Part shown: positions 19,454 through 28,622 of the stretch, piece after piece
Position numbering within the stretch: the stretch's first letter is position 1
How the letters are laid out: each line of letters begins with the position of its first letter
NCBI RefSeq assembly: GCF_000687915.1
Contig: NZ_JHZY01000002.1
Span: forward strand, 1 to 64,000
Direction: 5' to 3'
Length of the DNA stretch: 64,000 nt
Source of the DNA: Leeuwenhoekiella sp. MAR_2009_132
Lineage (GTDB): Bacteria > Bacteroidota > Bacteroidia > Flavobacteriales > Flavobacteriaceae
Made by a program: the position numbers and the translations under genes
The notes under the pieces: generated by a model
Told to the model about the DNA's origin: nothing
What the model saw: only the letters and a program-made list of their open reading frames with translations
Database searches by the model: none

Positions 19454-19908
19454 TATACTTATATTTTAGAGGTCGAATATACCCGTTAATTAAATAGATA
19501 AATTGCCGCAACTGCAGTAAAAAGTGTTTAGATAGTAACATATTTTTTGTAATAAATTTGAATTCATTGGGGTGATTTCAAAACCTACATCTCAATTAAA
19601 ATTGTGAAATTTAATTGAATTATAGTGATTTAGACTTGCAATATAATGCTACAAACTAATATTTCTTTACAGATTTCCTCATTTTATACGATTAATCTTA
19701 ATATTTAAGATATTCTACTTTTGCTAAATAGTAGGATTTCAAGCCGAATTATTGATACGAAGACGCTTCAAGCAAGATCTATAATATTGTAAAGTATCTA
19801 ACGGTATGCACTATAAACAATAGACATAGCCAGTAAAAAACTTTAAAATATAGACCATAAAAAAAGCCTCAGGAGATTGAGGCTTTGCCATTTAGTATTA
19901 AATGCTAA
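19454..19908. other. 455-bp gene-free, AT-rich gap
   Basis: No plausible coding frame was seen. A perfect plus-strand -7 box, TACTTTTG, lies at 19726-19733 with no gene behind it before the hairpin at 19859. A minus-strand terminator ends the gap. Confidence 0.5.
19859..19886 (-). terminator. Intrinsic terminator after the SET-domain gene
   Basis: On the minus strand the stem AAAGCCTCA / TGAGGCTTT is followed by a T run, 23 bp after the stop codon of the SET-domain gene. Confidence 0.88.
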
Positions 19909-20511
19909 TTATATGGTAACGCTTACGTGTGGATTATAATAATTCTCTGCGATTGAAGCCATCTCTTTTTTATGTGAAATTATATCTTCTATCGTTTTCC
20001 ATGTAGAACTAGAAATTAAGTTTTTTAAAGGTTGGTTGACTTTGGTTATTTCTGAAAATACTGCTTTAACCTGTGCATCCCATACATTAGAATACTTTAA
20101 TAAATCATCTGGAAATACCGTTTTACGTTCTGTGCCCTCATCAATACCTGTAAAAGGTTCTGTGACATTGAGATAGCCATAATCGTCTGTAAGTTGCTCC
20201 CCCGGGTGAATATCGCATATGGCTATTTCAAAGTCATATGCTGTGCTTAAACAATTAGATTTAAAACTGTGATTTACAAATCTGCCATTATCCCAGCAGA
20301 GCACGAGATTTCCTGATTTATTTCGGTAGGTATAGGTCTCTAAGATGTTTTGATAGAGAATATCTAATTGTTTAAAGTCTGAAGGTGTAAATTCTCGATC
20401 GAGTTTGTCTAATGCCCATGTTATTGTTCCTGCGGGTATAAATTGAGTAGCAACTACGCCGTGGCCTACCTGGTCATTTATAAAACGGATCTCAGTATGT
20501 GGGTGAATCAT
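19909..20511 (-). CDS. SET-domain protein (putative protein lysine methyltransferase)
   Basis: It has 200 residues, with a SET fold over roughly 5-125. The opening strand is GHGVVATQFIPAGTITW, the cofactor/catalytic segment is GRFVNHSFKSNCL (NHS motif) and the C-terminal element is GEQLTDDYGYLN. In the SET family these bind S-adenosylmethionine and methylate lysines of proteins. No Pre- or Post-SET cysteine clusters are present, as is usual for stand-alone bacterial SET proteins. The target is unknown. It is monocistronic, with its own terminator. Confidence 0.85.
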   Translation of the reverse strand: MIHPHTEIRFINDQVGHGVVATQFIPAGTITWALDKLDREFTPSDFKQLDILYQNILETYTYRNKSGNLVLCWDNGRFVNHSFKSNCLSTAYDFEIAICDIHPGEQLTDDYGYLNVTEPFTGIDEGTERKTVFPDDLLKYSNVWDAQVKAVFSEITKVNQPLKNLISSSTWKTIEDIISHKKEMASIAENYYNPHVSVTI

Positions 20512-20721
20512 AAAAGGTATTTAAATTAGGTTTGTAAAGGTTGCCGTGAATTATAATTCTTTGGTATTAACCCCAAAAAATCAACCTAATTTAATCACTT
20601 TTTTAATTGAAAATTCACAAAAATCTGTTAGCGTAGAAATATTTTATGAGTTTTAATAATTGATTTAAAATCAATGTTCAACGCGTATTTTTTAGTAATG
20701 TTCAATGCCTATTTAAATTAG

Positions 20722-20756
20722 AAAAGAGGAAAAACAAATAGCTTTTCCTCTCTTTG
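20722..20756 (-). terminator. Likely terminator after pncA
   Basis: Inverted repeat GAGGAAAA / TTTTCCTC with flanking A/T runs, 44 bp beyond the pncA stop on the minus strand. Confidence 0.65.
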
Positions 20757-20799
20757 AAATTAATTTTTAAGCACCCAAATCTTAAAGTTAAAAAATGAT

Positions 20800-21408
20800 T
20801 TAAGCCAGTTCTTCAGCTATTTTTATTCTACCACCTTTGGCAAGAATTTCTTCTTTCATTTTACTAAAAGACTCTTCGCTTATGGCACGGGTAGCATCTT
20901 CATAAAGCGTGACTTTAAAACCTTCCTGAAGAGCATCTAAAACCGAATAGGAAACGCAATAATCTGCAGCTAGACCGCAGAAATACAAAGACGTAACTCC
21001 TTTGCCTTTTAGGTAACCCGCTAAACCGGTAGATTTTTTATGAGCATTATCATAAAAGCCACTGTAGCTATCAATTTTAGGATCTGTTCCCTTTCTAAAA
21101 ATAGCTTCAATACGCGATGCATTTAAGTGTGGATGAAAATCTGCACCACCTGTAGTTTGAATACAATGCACCGGCCATAAAACCTGTTCTATACCATTCA
21201 TATCTATTTTCTCGTATGCTGATTTTCCGGGGTGATTATCAGCAAAGCTCGAGTGATTTTCGGGGTGCCAGTCTTGAGTTGCGATTACTAAATCAAATTT
21301 ATTTTGAAGGTTGTTTATGAGTGGTATTATCTGATCTCCGCCCGGTACAGCAAGTGGCCCTCCGGGCATAAAATCATTTTGCATATCTATTATAATAAGC
21401 GCTTTCAT
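20800..21408 (-). CDS. pncA: Nicotinamidase
   Basis: Hydrolyses nicotinamide to nicotinate in NAD salvage; cytoplasmic isochorismatase-fold enzyme. The catalytic triad is visible as Asp8 (IIDMQNDF), Lys106 (FRKGTD) and Cys151 (GLAADYCVSYS). Metal ligands appear as Asp46 and His48 (TQDWHPENHSSF) and His81 (WPVHCIQ). Length 202 is normal. It lies in one run with a small secreted-protein gene (2-bp gap) and pncB, whose product uses the nicotinate. Together they form a salvage operon. Confidence 0.96.
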   Translation of the reverse strand: MKALIIIDMQNDFMPGGPLAVPGGDQIIPLINNLQNKFDLVIATQDWHPENHSSFADNHPGKSAYEKIDMNGIEQVLWPVHCIQTTGGADFHPHLNASRIEAIFRKGTDPKIDSYSGFYDNAHKKSTGLAGYLKGKGVTSLYFCGLAADYCVSYSVLDALQEGFKVTLYEDATRAISEESFSKMKEEILAKGGRIKIAEELA

Positions 21409-21410
21409 CT

Positions 21411-21938
21411 TTATTTTTTAGTTGTCTGTGTGTTTAATTTTTTTAACGCAGTAGTAAGTTCATCATTTTTAATTTTCATAAGTACTGCGCCACAACTGGC
21501 TTGCGTGCCAAATAATGCAGTGTCTTTTAGAACTATTACAGAATCTATATGTTCTGAGTCGAGCATTTTAATCAAAGCTTTGTATTTTGAATTTTTTTCC
21601 AAATCTAGTAGATACATGTCATCTGAATTCAACACGAAAAATATTTTACAAGCAGCAGTTACTTTAGGCAACGAATCTTGAACTGCATTTAAACGTTCTC
21701 GAGCTTCTTTAGATAAACCGGTGTATGAAACCCCGGGTCTGGGAGCGATAAATTGAGCGTCATCTACTATTTTTTTCTGAATAGCGTTTAGCTTCGTTTC
21801 TAGATCTTGCGATTCTTCTAAATTCATTAGCCAGGTCTCATTTTCTTCACGAGATAAGTAGTTTTCAGATACCTGATTTTGTGCAAAGGAAAGCAGAGAG
21901 GTAAATACCAGGATAATACTAAATGTGTATGTTTTCAT
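21411..21938 (-). CDS. Secreted protein between pncB and pncA, function unknown
   Basis: It has 175 residues with a signal peptide ending at LLSFAQ. The mature part is helical (ETKLNAIQKKIVDDA, SKEARERLNAVQDS) followed by an alternating beta region (CKIFFVLNSDDMYLLD, DSVIVLKDTALFGTQASCGAV). Its two Cys residues could form a disulfide. I do not recognise a family. It starts 3 bp after the pncB stop and ends 2 bp before pncA, so it is cotranscribed with cytoplasmic NAD-salvage genes although its product is exported. ATG at 21938 is preferred to a TTG one codon earlier. Confidence 0.78.
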   Translation of the reverse strand: MKTYTFSIILVFTSLLSFAQNQVSENYLSREENETWLMNLEESQDLETKLNAIQKKIVDDAQFIAPRPGVSYTGLSKEARERLNAVQDSLPKVTAACKIFFVLNSDDMYLLDLEKNSKYKALIKMLDSEHIDSVIVLKDTALFGTQASCGAVLMKIKNDELTTALKKLNTQTTKK

Positions 21939-21941
21939 CAA

Positions 21942-23342
21942 TTATATTTTATGTTCTTCAATAAGATTATCGCGTTCTTGTTTTAAGCGATCGCTAATTC
22001 CCACCTTGTAAATATGCGGATTGTCAAAACGCTTATATTCTTCGGGCAAGCCTGCGAGTTGTGTTTTGCTAAATGCTGCAATTTCCTGCACGCTTTGTAT
22101 TTTGTGTAGGCGTTTGCCGTTTTGCATAACAGGCTTAAGCATCGCCTCTTGCTTAAGCGTGGCAATGTCAAGACTTTTAAACGGCTCAACAGGATGATTC
22201 ATTCGGTTTACGTGCGATTCGTCAGCTATTGCTATTGCGTCTGCACCTATTAAAATATCTTCTTCATTCTTTATTCTATACACCTGCTTTTTAAAGGGGA
22301 GCGTAACCTTGGCTATACTTTCAGAAATTTTAATGCGTGGTTTTCCATTAGCAAATGCCAGTTTGTAAACACCATCTAGTGCCCCGTCTGGTTTACCTAT
22401 TACCAGATTAGTTCCTACTCCATAAATATCTATAGGTGCTTTTTGATTTTGTAAACTTTGTATTACGTATTCATCAAGTTGATTTGAAGCTGCGATTTTT
22501 ACATAAGACAATCCTACATCGTCCAGCATTTTACGGGTTTTCTTAGAAAGATAGGCGAGATCCCCGCTGTCTAGTCTAATTGCGAGCAGTTGCTCACCGC
22601 GAGCTTCCATTTCTTTTGCTACCGTAATGGCATTAGGAACACCGCTCTTTAACGTGTCGTAAGTATCTACCAGCAAAACACAATTTTTAGGTCTGTTTTC
22701 TGCAAAATCTCTAAATGCCGTAAGTTCATCATCATAGCTTTGCACAAAAGCGTGTGCCATAGTTCCACTTATTTTGATCCCAAAATCTCTCCCGGTAATT
22801 ACGTTACTACTCCCGTCAAAACCACCTATAACTGCCGCACGAGATGCGTAATATCCTCCGGGACCTTGTGCCCGGCGCAACCCAAAATCAAGCAAGGTTT
22901 TATCTCCCGCAACCTGGCGAATACGACTTGCTTTAGTAGCTATTAAGGTTTGAAAGTTAAGTGTGTTTAATAATATAGTTTCAATAATCTGCGCTTCAAT
23001 AAGATTTGCTTCAACCTGTAAAATAGGAGCCGTACCAAACACCAGTTCTCCTTCCGGCATTGAATTGATGGTTCCGCTAAAGCGGAAATTCTTTAAATAT
23101 GCTAAAAATGTGGGTTCAAAATCTAAAGTTTTGAGATAAGCAATATCCTCTTCAGAAAAACGTAACTCTTCAATAATCGTGAGTAGTTCTTCTAATCCTG
23201 CAAAAATTGCATAACCTCCTTTAAACGGAAGCCTTCTAAAGTAATAATCGAACACGGCCTGGTCATTTTGCTTTTTATTAAAATAAACCTGCGCCATACT
23301 CAATTGATAGAGGTCTGTGTAGGTTGCTGTGTATTGAAACAT
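21942..23342 (-). CDS. pncB: Nicotinate phosphoribosyltransferase
   Basis: Converts nicotinate and PRPP to nicotinate mononucleotide, committing salvaged nicotinate to NAD. Family motifs seen are the N-terminal TDLYQLSMAQVYF, LDFGLRRAQGPGGYYASRAA with the catalytic-region His-equivalent segment TGRDFGIKISGTMAHAF, VDTYDTLKSG, and LAIRLDSGDLAYLS. At 466 residues it fits the longer bacterial form. It is first in the pncB-secreted protein-pncA unit; a hairpin-rich intergenic region separates it from htpG. Confidence 0.95.
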   Translation of the reverse strand: MFQYTATYTDLYQLSMAQVYFNKKQNDQAVFDYYFRRLPFKGGYAIFAGLEELLTIIEELRFSEEDIAYLKTLDFEPTFLAYLKNFRFSGTINSMPEGELVFGTAPILQVEANLIEAQIIETILLNTLNFQTLIATKASRIRQVAGDKTLLDFGLRRAQGPGGYYASRAAVIGGFDGSSNVITGRDFGIKISGTMAHAFVQSYDDELTAFRDFAENRPKNCVLLVDTYDTLKSGVPNAITVAKEMEARGEQLLAIRLDSGDLAYLSKKTRKMLDDVGLSYVKIAASNQLDEYVIQSLQNQKAPIDIYGVGTNLVIGKPDGALDGVYKLAFANGKPRIKISESIAKVTLPFKKQVYRIKNEEDILIGADAIAIADESHVNRMNHPVEPFKSLDIATLKQEAMLKPVMQNGKRLHKIQSVQEIAAFSKTQLAGLPEEYKRFDNPHIYKVGISDRLKQERDNLIEEHKI

Positions 23343-23432
23343 AGATTACTGTTTGGTTATGTGAATTTAACAATAAAGAGTTTAGGGCAACCGTATTGTG
23401 GGTTAAAGAAACGTTAGAAAATATATATGTAT

Positions 23433-23460
23433 AAAAAAAGCCACCCAAAAAGGATGGCTT
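23433..23460 (-). terminator. Intrinsic terminator after htpG
   Basis: On the minus strand AAGCCATCC pairs with GGGTGGCTT (one wobble), followed by seven T residues, about 58 bp past the htpG stop. Confidence 0.85.
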
Positions 23461-23517
23461 CTAATATTTAAGTTAGGATGGTAGATCTAGTGTCTCAAAT
23501 CTAAGATCTCTAATTTC

Positions 23518-25407
23518 CTATTTAATCATCTCATAGGAACGTTTGACAAAGTTAGTCAAAGCTTCTCCTTTTAGCAAGCCCTGAGATAAACGCGCAAGAT
23601 CCATTGATTGTGTTATTAAACGTTCTTGTTTCTTCTTTGTTTTTGTAGATAAAATCTCATTAACTAACTCACTGTTTGTGTTGACAATCACATTATACAT
23701 ATCTGGCATATTACCCATACCAAACATACCGCCACCGCCACCGGTTGCCTGCATCTCTTTCATACGACGCATAAATTCTGGCTGGGTGATCATAAATGGA
23801 GCCGCATTGCTATCTATAGCTTCAAGTTTTACAGTATAGGATTTATCTGCAATTGTCTCTTCAAGAAGTTTTTTCAAACTTTCTTTTTCTTCATCAGAAA
23901 GCTTTGAAATTTGTTCTTCATCTTTCTTGATTAAACTTTCAACATTATCCCCATCTACACGTACAAAGCTGATGTTTTCTTTAGAAGTTTCCAGTTTCTG
24001 TAATAAGTGAGAAACAATAGGAGAGTCTAATAAAAGAACCTCATAACCTTTAGCTTTTGCAGCTTCTATGTATTGATGTTGTGCATCTTTATTTGACGCG
24101 TAAAGGACAATAAGTTTACCATCTTTGTCAGTTTGCGAGTCTTTAATTTTCTCCTGTAACTCTGCAAAAGTATAATAGCTGTCGTCTACAGTAGGGTATA
24201 ATGCAAAACTATCTGCTTTCTCAAAGAATTTATCTTCGCTAAGCATACCGTACTCAATCACCACTTTAATGTCGTTCCATTTTTTCTCGAAGTCTTCACG
24301 ATCTTCGTTGAATAGTGATTTTAGTTTATCTGCTACTTTACGGGTAATGTAGCTTGATATTTTTTTAACCGCCCCGTCTGCTTGTAAATACGATCGGGAA
24401 ACGTTTAAAGGAATATCTGGAGAATCTATAACCCCACGTAACATAGTTAAAAATTCAGGAACAATACCTTCAACATTATCAGTTACGTAAACTTGATTTT
24501 GATACAGTTGAATTTTGTCTTTCTGAATATTCATGTCCTGACCTAAACGTGGAAAATATAAGATTCCTGTTAGGTTAAAAGGATAATCAACATTTAAATG
24601 AATATGAAAAAGCGGCTCTTCAAATTGCATAGGATATAACTCACGATAGAAAGAGTTATAATCTTTTTCTTCAAGTTCTGTAGGTTGCTTGGTCCAGGCC
24701 GGGTTGGGGTTGTTAATAATATTATCTACCGTTTTGGTCTCTGCTTCAGCATCTTCTGGAGCATCCTCAGGTAAAGGAAGCGTTTCTTCTGTAGTACCAA
24801 ATTTAATAGGTACCGGCATAAATTTATTGTACTTAGCTAGTAACTGGCTAATACGGTTTTCTTCTAAAAACTCTTCAGAATCTTCTGCAACGTGTAAAAC
24901 TATTTCTGTACCACGATCTGTTTTATCAGCGGGTGTAAGTGTAAATTCTGGAGAACCATCACATTCCCAACGTACTGCAGGCTCGTCTTTAAAAGACTTT
25001 GTGATTATTTCTACTTTACGAGCAACCATAAAAGCAGAGTAAAAGCCCAGTCCAAAATGCCCAATAATACCGCTATCTTTTGCAGAGTCTTTGTATTTAT
25101 CTAAAAACTCTTCTGCACCAGAAAAGGCAACTTCATTAATATACTTTTGTACTTCCTCTTCAGTCATACCTAGACCTTGATCGATAATACGAATGGTTTT
25201 TTCGTCTTTATCAACCTTAACCTCAATTATAGGATTGCCATACTCTACACTGGCCTCACCTATATTTGTAAGGTGTTTCAATTTTAACGTAGCATCTGTC
25301 GCGTTAGAAACTAATTCCCTTAAAAAGATCTCGTGATCACTGTACAAGAACTTCTTGATAAGCGGGAAAATGTTCTCAACAGCAACATTAATTTTACCTG
25401 TAGACAT
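23518..25407 (-). CDS. htpG: Molecular chaperone HtpG (Hsp90)
   Basis: ATP-dependent cytosolic chaperone. The N-terminal GHKL ATPase domain (1-~215) shows FLRELVSNATDA, DQGLGMTEEE and GLGFYSAFMVA. The middle domain includes PLFHIHLNVDYPFNLTGILYFP and DSPDIPLNVSRSYLQ, and the C-terminal dimerisation domain contains a Gly-rich insert (TGGGGGMFGMGN) before the final helices. The length of 629 residues is typical. It is monocistronic with its own terminator. A 16-bp palindrome lies 22 bp upstream of the start. Confidence 0.97.
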   Translation of the reverse strand: MSTGKINVAVENIFPLIKKFLYSDHEIFLRELVSNATDATLKLKHLTNIGEASVEYGNPIIEVKVDKDEKTIRIIDQGLGMTEEEVQKYINEVAFSGAEEFLDKYKDSAKDSGIIGHFGLGFYSAFMVARKVEIITKSFKDEPAVRWECDGSPEFTLTPADKTDRGTEIVLHVAEDSEEFLEENRISQLLAKYNKFMPVPIKFGTTEETLPLPEDAPEDAEAETKTVDNIINNPNPAWTKQPTELEEKDYNSFYRELYPMQFEEPLFHIHLNVDYPFNLTGILYFPRLGQDMNIQKDKIQLYQNQVYVTDNVEGIVPEFLTMLRGVIDSPDIPLNVSRSYLQADGAVKKISSYITRKVADKLKSLFNEDREDFEKKWNDIKVVIEYGMLSEDKFFEKADSFALYPTVDDSYYTFAELQEKIKDSQTDKDGKLIVLYASNKDAQHQYIEAAKAKGYEVLLLDSPIVSHLLQKLETSKENISFVRVDGDNVESLIKKDEEQISKLSDEEKESLKKLLEETIADKSYTVKLEAIDSNAAPFMITQPEFMRRMKEMQATGGGGGMFGMGNMPDMYNVIVNTNSELVNEILSTKTKKKQERLITQSMDLARLSQGLLKGEALTNFVKRSYEMIK

Positions 25408-25429
25408 AGTGTATTTTGTTTTTTAAAAG

Positions 25430-25445
25430 CCGACAAATTAGTCGG
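25430..25445. promoter_or_regulatory. Inverted repeat upstream of htpG
   Basis: CCGAC-AAATTA-GTCGG is a perfect 5-bp inverted repeat overlapping a near-consensus minus-strand -7 box (TAATTTG) 22 bp before the htpG start. It could be an operator or a 5'-UTR hairpin. Confidence 0.35.
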
Positions 25446-25641
25446 GTTATTTGATTTTTAATAGTTCGCCTAATACATTGGTTAAGCGCAAAGCACTAAA
25501 GTCAAAAAAAGTACCAAAGGAGAGGGTGTGACAAACTGACACAACTTTCAATATAACTGAAAGAACTTTAACGAAAGGTTTTGTTTAAGGGTTTTGAAAT
25601 ATTATTAAACAGATTTATCTTTACAAACGTAAACAGAGATT

Positions 25642-26328
25642 ATGGCAACCACTAAGAAAACTGTAGCAAAAAAAGTTGAACCACAACTTACTAAAGAATT
25701 GGTTACAACGATGTATATGGAATATGTATTGGAGCACGGTCAAAGGCCTAATTCAGTATTTAAATTCTGTAAAGAGCATAATATTGAAGAGGGTGCATTT
25801 TATAATTTCTTTGGTTCTTTTCAAGGTATTCGAGAATCTATATGGGTTAGTTTTTTTGATAATACAATTAATGTTTTACATAAAAATCCGGCTTATTCGA
25901 CATATCCTAACAGAGAGAAAATGCTCTCATTTTTCTACACTTTTTTTGAAGTATTGACTGCTAATAGAAGTTATGTTTTATATGCACTTCACGAGCAAAA
26001 AGATACTTTAAAGAGCTTAGGGCAATTGCGCGATCTAAGATTAAAAGTTAGAGATTATGCAGGAGAATTAATTGAAGAAGCAAATGATGAGAAGTCATCA
26101 CGTTTAACTAAAAATCCTGTTTCTATATTTAGTGAGGGAGCCTGGTTGCAAACATTATTTCTTTTAAAATATTGGATGGATGATAATTCAGCACGCTTTG
26201 AAAAAACGGATGTAGCCATAGAAAAATCTGTAAATGCAATATTTGATGTGTTTAATACTACACCATTAGAAAGTATTCTTGATTTTGGAAAATTTTTGTT
26301 TAAAGAAAACTTTTCAAGATCTAAATAG
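25642..26328 (+). CDS. TetR-like transcriptional regulator
   Basis: It has 228 residues. After a Lys-rich N-terminus, the region ELVTTMYMEYVLEHGQRPNSVFKFC continues into NIEEGAFYNFFGSFQGIRESIW. This reads as a TetR-type helix-turn-helix in which the recognition helix is GAFYNFFGS. The remaining helical part would be the ligand-binding and dimerisation domain. It sits 6 bp before an ABC1-family kinase gene, a pairing that suggests one operon and perhaps autoregulation. A near-consensus -7 box (TATCTTTA) lies ~25 bp upstream. Confidence 0.85.
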   Translation: MATTKKTVAKKVEPQLTKELVTTMYMEYVLEHGQRPNSVFKFCKEHNIEEGAFYNFFGSFQGIRESIWVSFFDNTINVLHKNPAYSTYPNREKMLSFFYTFFEVLTANRSYVLYALHEQKDTLKSLGQLRDLRLKVRDYAGELIEEANDEKSSRLTKNPVSIFSEGAWLQTLFLLKYWMDDNSARFEKTDVAIEKSVNAIFDVFNTTPLESILDFGKFLFKENFSRSK

Positions 26329-26334
26329 GAAATT

Positions 26335-27645
26335 ATGAAAACTATAGATTACATCCCAACAAACAAATTACAGCGTGCATCACAGCTGGTTAAGACCGGT
26401 GTGAAAGTGGGAGGTAATTATGCAAAATATTATGGTAAGAAAGCATTTAACAGCGATCTTACCAGAGAAGAACTAGACGAGGAAAATGCAGGTGATATTT
26501 ACGATGGTTTAAAAAGTCTCAAAGGGAGTGCTCTTAAAGTAGCACAGATGTTGAGTATGGAAAAAAATATACTGCCTAAGGCATATGTTGAAAAATTTTC
26601 ACTATCTCAATTCTCTGTACCGCCTTTGTCAGCTCCATTGGTTAGAAAAACATTTAAAAAATATTTAGATAAATATCCGGAAGAGATATTTGATACGTTT
26701 GCGACTCAAAGTATAAACGCTGCCAGTATCGGTCAGGTACATAAGGCAACGTTAGATGGGAAAAATCTTGCTGTGAAAATACAATACCCAGGAGTCGCAG
26801 ACAGTATTAGTAGTGATCTGGCTCTAGTGAAGCCTATCGCTAGCCGGATGTTTAATCTAAAAGGTAAGGATAAAGAGAAGTATTTTCAGGAAGTTGAAGA
26901 TAAGTTACTAGAAGAAACAGATTACATTTTAGAAGTACGTCAAAGTTTAGACATTACTTCAAAATGTAGTGTTATTCCAAATTTAAAATTTCCTAAATAC
27001 TATCCTGAATTGTCTAGTGAACGCATTATTACAATGGACTGGATGACAGGTGAGCATTTGAGTGAATTTACTGCTCATAATACAGATCAGGTAGCAGCAG
27101 ATAAAATAGGGCAGGCTTTATGGGATTTCTATATGTATCAAATGCATTTCTTGAAAGCGGTGCATGCAGATCCTCATCCCGGAAACTTTCTTGTAGATTC
27201 TGATCATAATTTAATAGCTATTGATTTTGGGTGTATTAAAAAAGTTCCTCAAGAATTTTATACTCCTTATTTTGAATTAGCAGAGCCTAAAAATATTAAT
27301 GACCCAAAGATTTTTAATAATAAAATGTTTGAGTTAGAAATACTACGGGAAGATGATTCAGCAGAAGAGCTTCAATTCTTTTCAGAATTATTTCACGAGA
27401 TGTTGAGTTTATTTACTAAACCATTTCATCACGAGACGTTTGATTTTAATGATGAATCATTCTTCTCTCATATCGCAGATTTGAGTGATAAGTATTCAAA
27501 AGATACGCAACTGCGTAAAATGAATGGTAACAGGGGAAGCAAACATTTCTTATACATAAACAGAACCTTTTTCGGTTTGTATAATTTAATGCACGATTTA
27601 GGAGCGAAGATTGTCGTAAATAACTATAAACAGTATATAGATTAA
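26335..27645 (+). CDS. ABC1/UbiB/AarF-family atypical kinase
   Basis: It has 436 residues. Diagnostic motifs are the N-terminal KGSALKVAQMLSM (KxGQ-like motif), the Ala-rich nucleotide loop AASIGQVHKA, the Lys strand LAVKIQYPG, and the catalytic/metal segment HADPHPGNFLV followed by IAIDFGCIKKVP. Members of this family act as ATPase/kinase-like proteins in quinone and lipid metabolism. No C-terminal membrane helices are apparent. It follows the TetR-like gene by 6 bp, and the substrate is unknown. Confidence 0.92.
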   Translation: MKTIDYIPTNKLQRASQLVKTGVKVGGNYAKYYGKKAFNSDLTREELDEENAGDIYDGLKSLKGSALKVAQMLSMEKNILPKAYVEKFSLSQFSVPPLSAPLVRKTFKKYLDKYPEEIFDTFATQSINAASIGQVHKATLDGKNLAVKIQYPGVADSISSDLALVKPIASRMFNLKGKDKEKYFQEVEDKLLEETDYILEVRQSLDITSKCSVIPNLKFPKYYPELSSERIITMDWMTGEHLSEFTAHNTDQVAADKIGQALWDFYMYQMHFLKAVHADPHPGNFLVDSDHNLIAIDFGCIKKVPQEFYTPYFELAEPKNINDPKIFNNKMFELEILREDDSAEELQFFSELFHEMLSLFTKPFHHETFDFNDESFFSHIADLSDKYSKDTQLRKMNGNRGSKHFLYINRTFFGLYNLMHDLGAKIVVNNYKQYID

Positions 27646-27694
27646 GAATATAAAGATAATAATTGGTTAGTAAGATTATTGGTTAGGTTGTTTT

Positions 27695-27733
27695 GAGAGG
27701 CGCACTTTTTGGTTGGAGGGCGCCTCTCGCTTT
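27695..27733 (+). terminator. Intrinsic terminator after the ABC1 kinase gene
   Basis: Stem GAGAGGCGC / GCGCCTCTC (27695-27703 and 27720-27728) followed by GCTTTT. Confidence 0.75.
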
Positions 27734-27746
27734 TGGTACAAGTTGA

Positions 27747-27782
27747 AATAATTAAAGCGCTCCATTGGGCGCTTTAATTATT
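27747..27782. terminator. Bidirectional terminator between the ABC1 kinase and HAD genes
   Basis: Stem AATAATTAAAGCGC / GCGCTTTAATTATT with loop TCCATTGG; it lies between convergent genes ending at 27645 and 27800. Confidence 0.85.
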
Positions 27783-27799
27783 AAGTTTGGGTTGACGAT

Positions 27800-28618
27800 T
27801 TAGAGTAAAAATTGTTCAATGGCGCGAGCAACGGCGTGTTCCTTGTTTGTGAACTCGCTGATATAATCTGCAACATCTTTAACCTCTTGAGTAGCATTGG
27901 CAACGGCCACTCCTAATCCTACATTTTTAATCATGGTCACATCATTAAAATTGTCACCAAAAGCAATTACATTTTCCATGTTAAGATTATAGTGATCTTT
28001 AATAAGTTGTTCCAGAGCTGTGCTCTTGTCAATATTTTTGGCACTTATCTCAAGATAGGTGTCTTTTGATCTGTAAAAATGAGCTTCATTCCCGTGTTTT
28101 TTTTCAAGTATAGCGATGAGGTCGTCTAAGGCTTCAGGTGTGCCCATACACATAATTTTATGGGGTTGTTCATCAATAGCTTTAAGAATAGCTATGTGAT
28201 CTTCTAAAGGTACTAAAACAGGTTCTACACGAGTGCTTCTTATTTCTCTTATGGTCCAGTAATCTTCAGATTCTGTGCGCCACGTATCTGTACAGTAGGT
28301 ACTAATATTATAGGCATACTTTTTTTGATGCTCAATTACAGTAGCTAGAAAGTCTAAAGAAACTGTATGGCTTTGTAAACACATACCGTTACTATCTAAA
28401 ACAAGGCCGCCATTATAGCAAATGAGCGGGCTGTTAAGTCTGCCTAATTTTTCTTGCAAATAATACATTGCAGATGGCATCCTGGAAGAAGCTAATATGA
28501 TGGGAAATTCTCTTGATAATTTTGATACGGCAGCAATGGTTTCTACATCGATATCACGGTCTGCATTCAATAATGTTCCGTCAATATCAGAACAAAGAAG
28601 TTTTAGATTTTTATCCAT
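27800..28618 (-). CDS. Cof-type HAD-IIB hydrolase (sugar-phosphate phosphatase-like)
   Basis: It has 272 residues. HAD motif I is CSDIDGTLLN (nucleophile Asp ~11), motif II is ILASSRMPS, a Lys lies in motif III, and motif IV is VIAFGDNFNDVTMI. A C2B-type cap lies between motifs II and III. Family members dephosphorylate sugar phosphates or flavin and vitamin B6 phosphates; the substrate cannot be read from sequence. A perfect -7 box sits so close upstream (28623-28630) that the message may be leaderless. Confidence 0.93.
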   Translation of the reverse strand: MDKNLKLLCSDIDGTLLNADRDIDVETIAAVSKLSREFPIILASSRMPSAMYYLQEKLGRLNSPLICYNGGLVLDSNGMCLQSHTVSLDFLATVIEHQKKYAYNISTYCTDTWRTESEDYWTIREIRSTRVEPVLVPLEDHIAILKAIDEQPHKIMCMGTPEALDDLIAILEKKHGNEAHFYRSKDTYLEISAKNIDKSTALEQLIKDHYNLNMENVIAFGDNFNDVTMIKNVGLGVAVANATQEVKDVADYISEFTNKEHAVARAIEQFLL

Positions 28619-28622
28619 TGCT

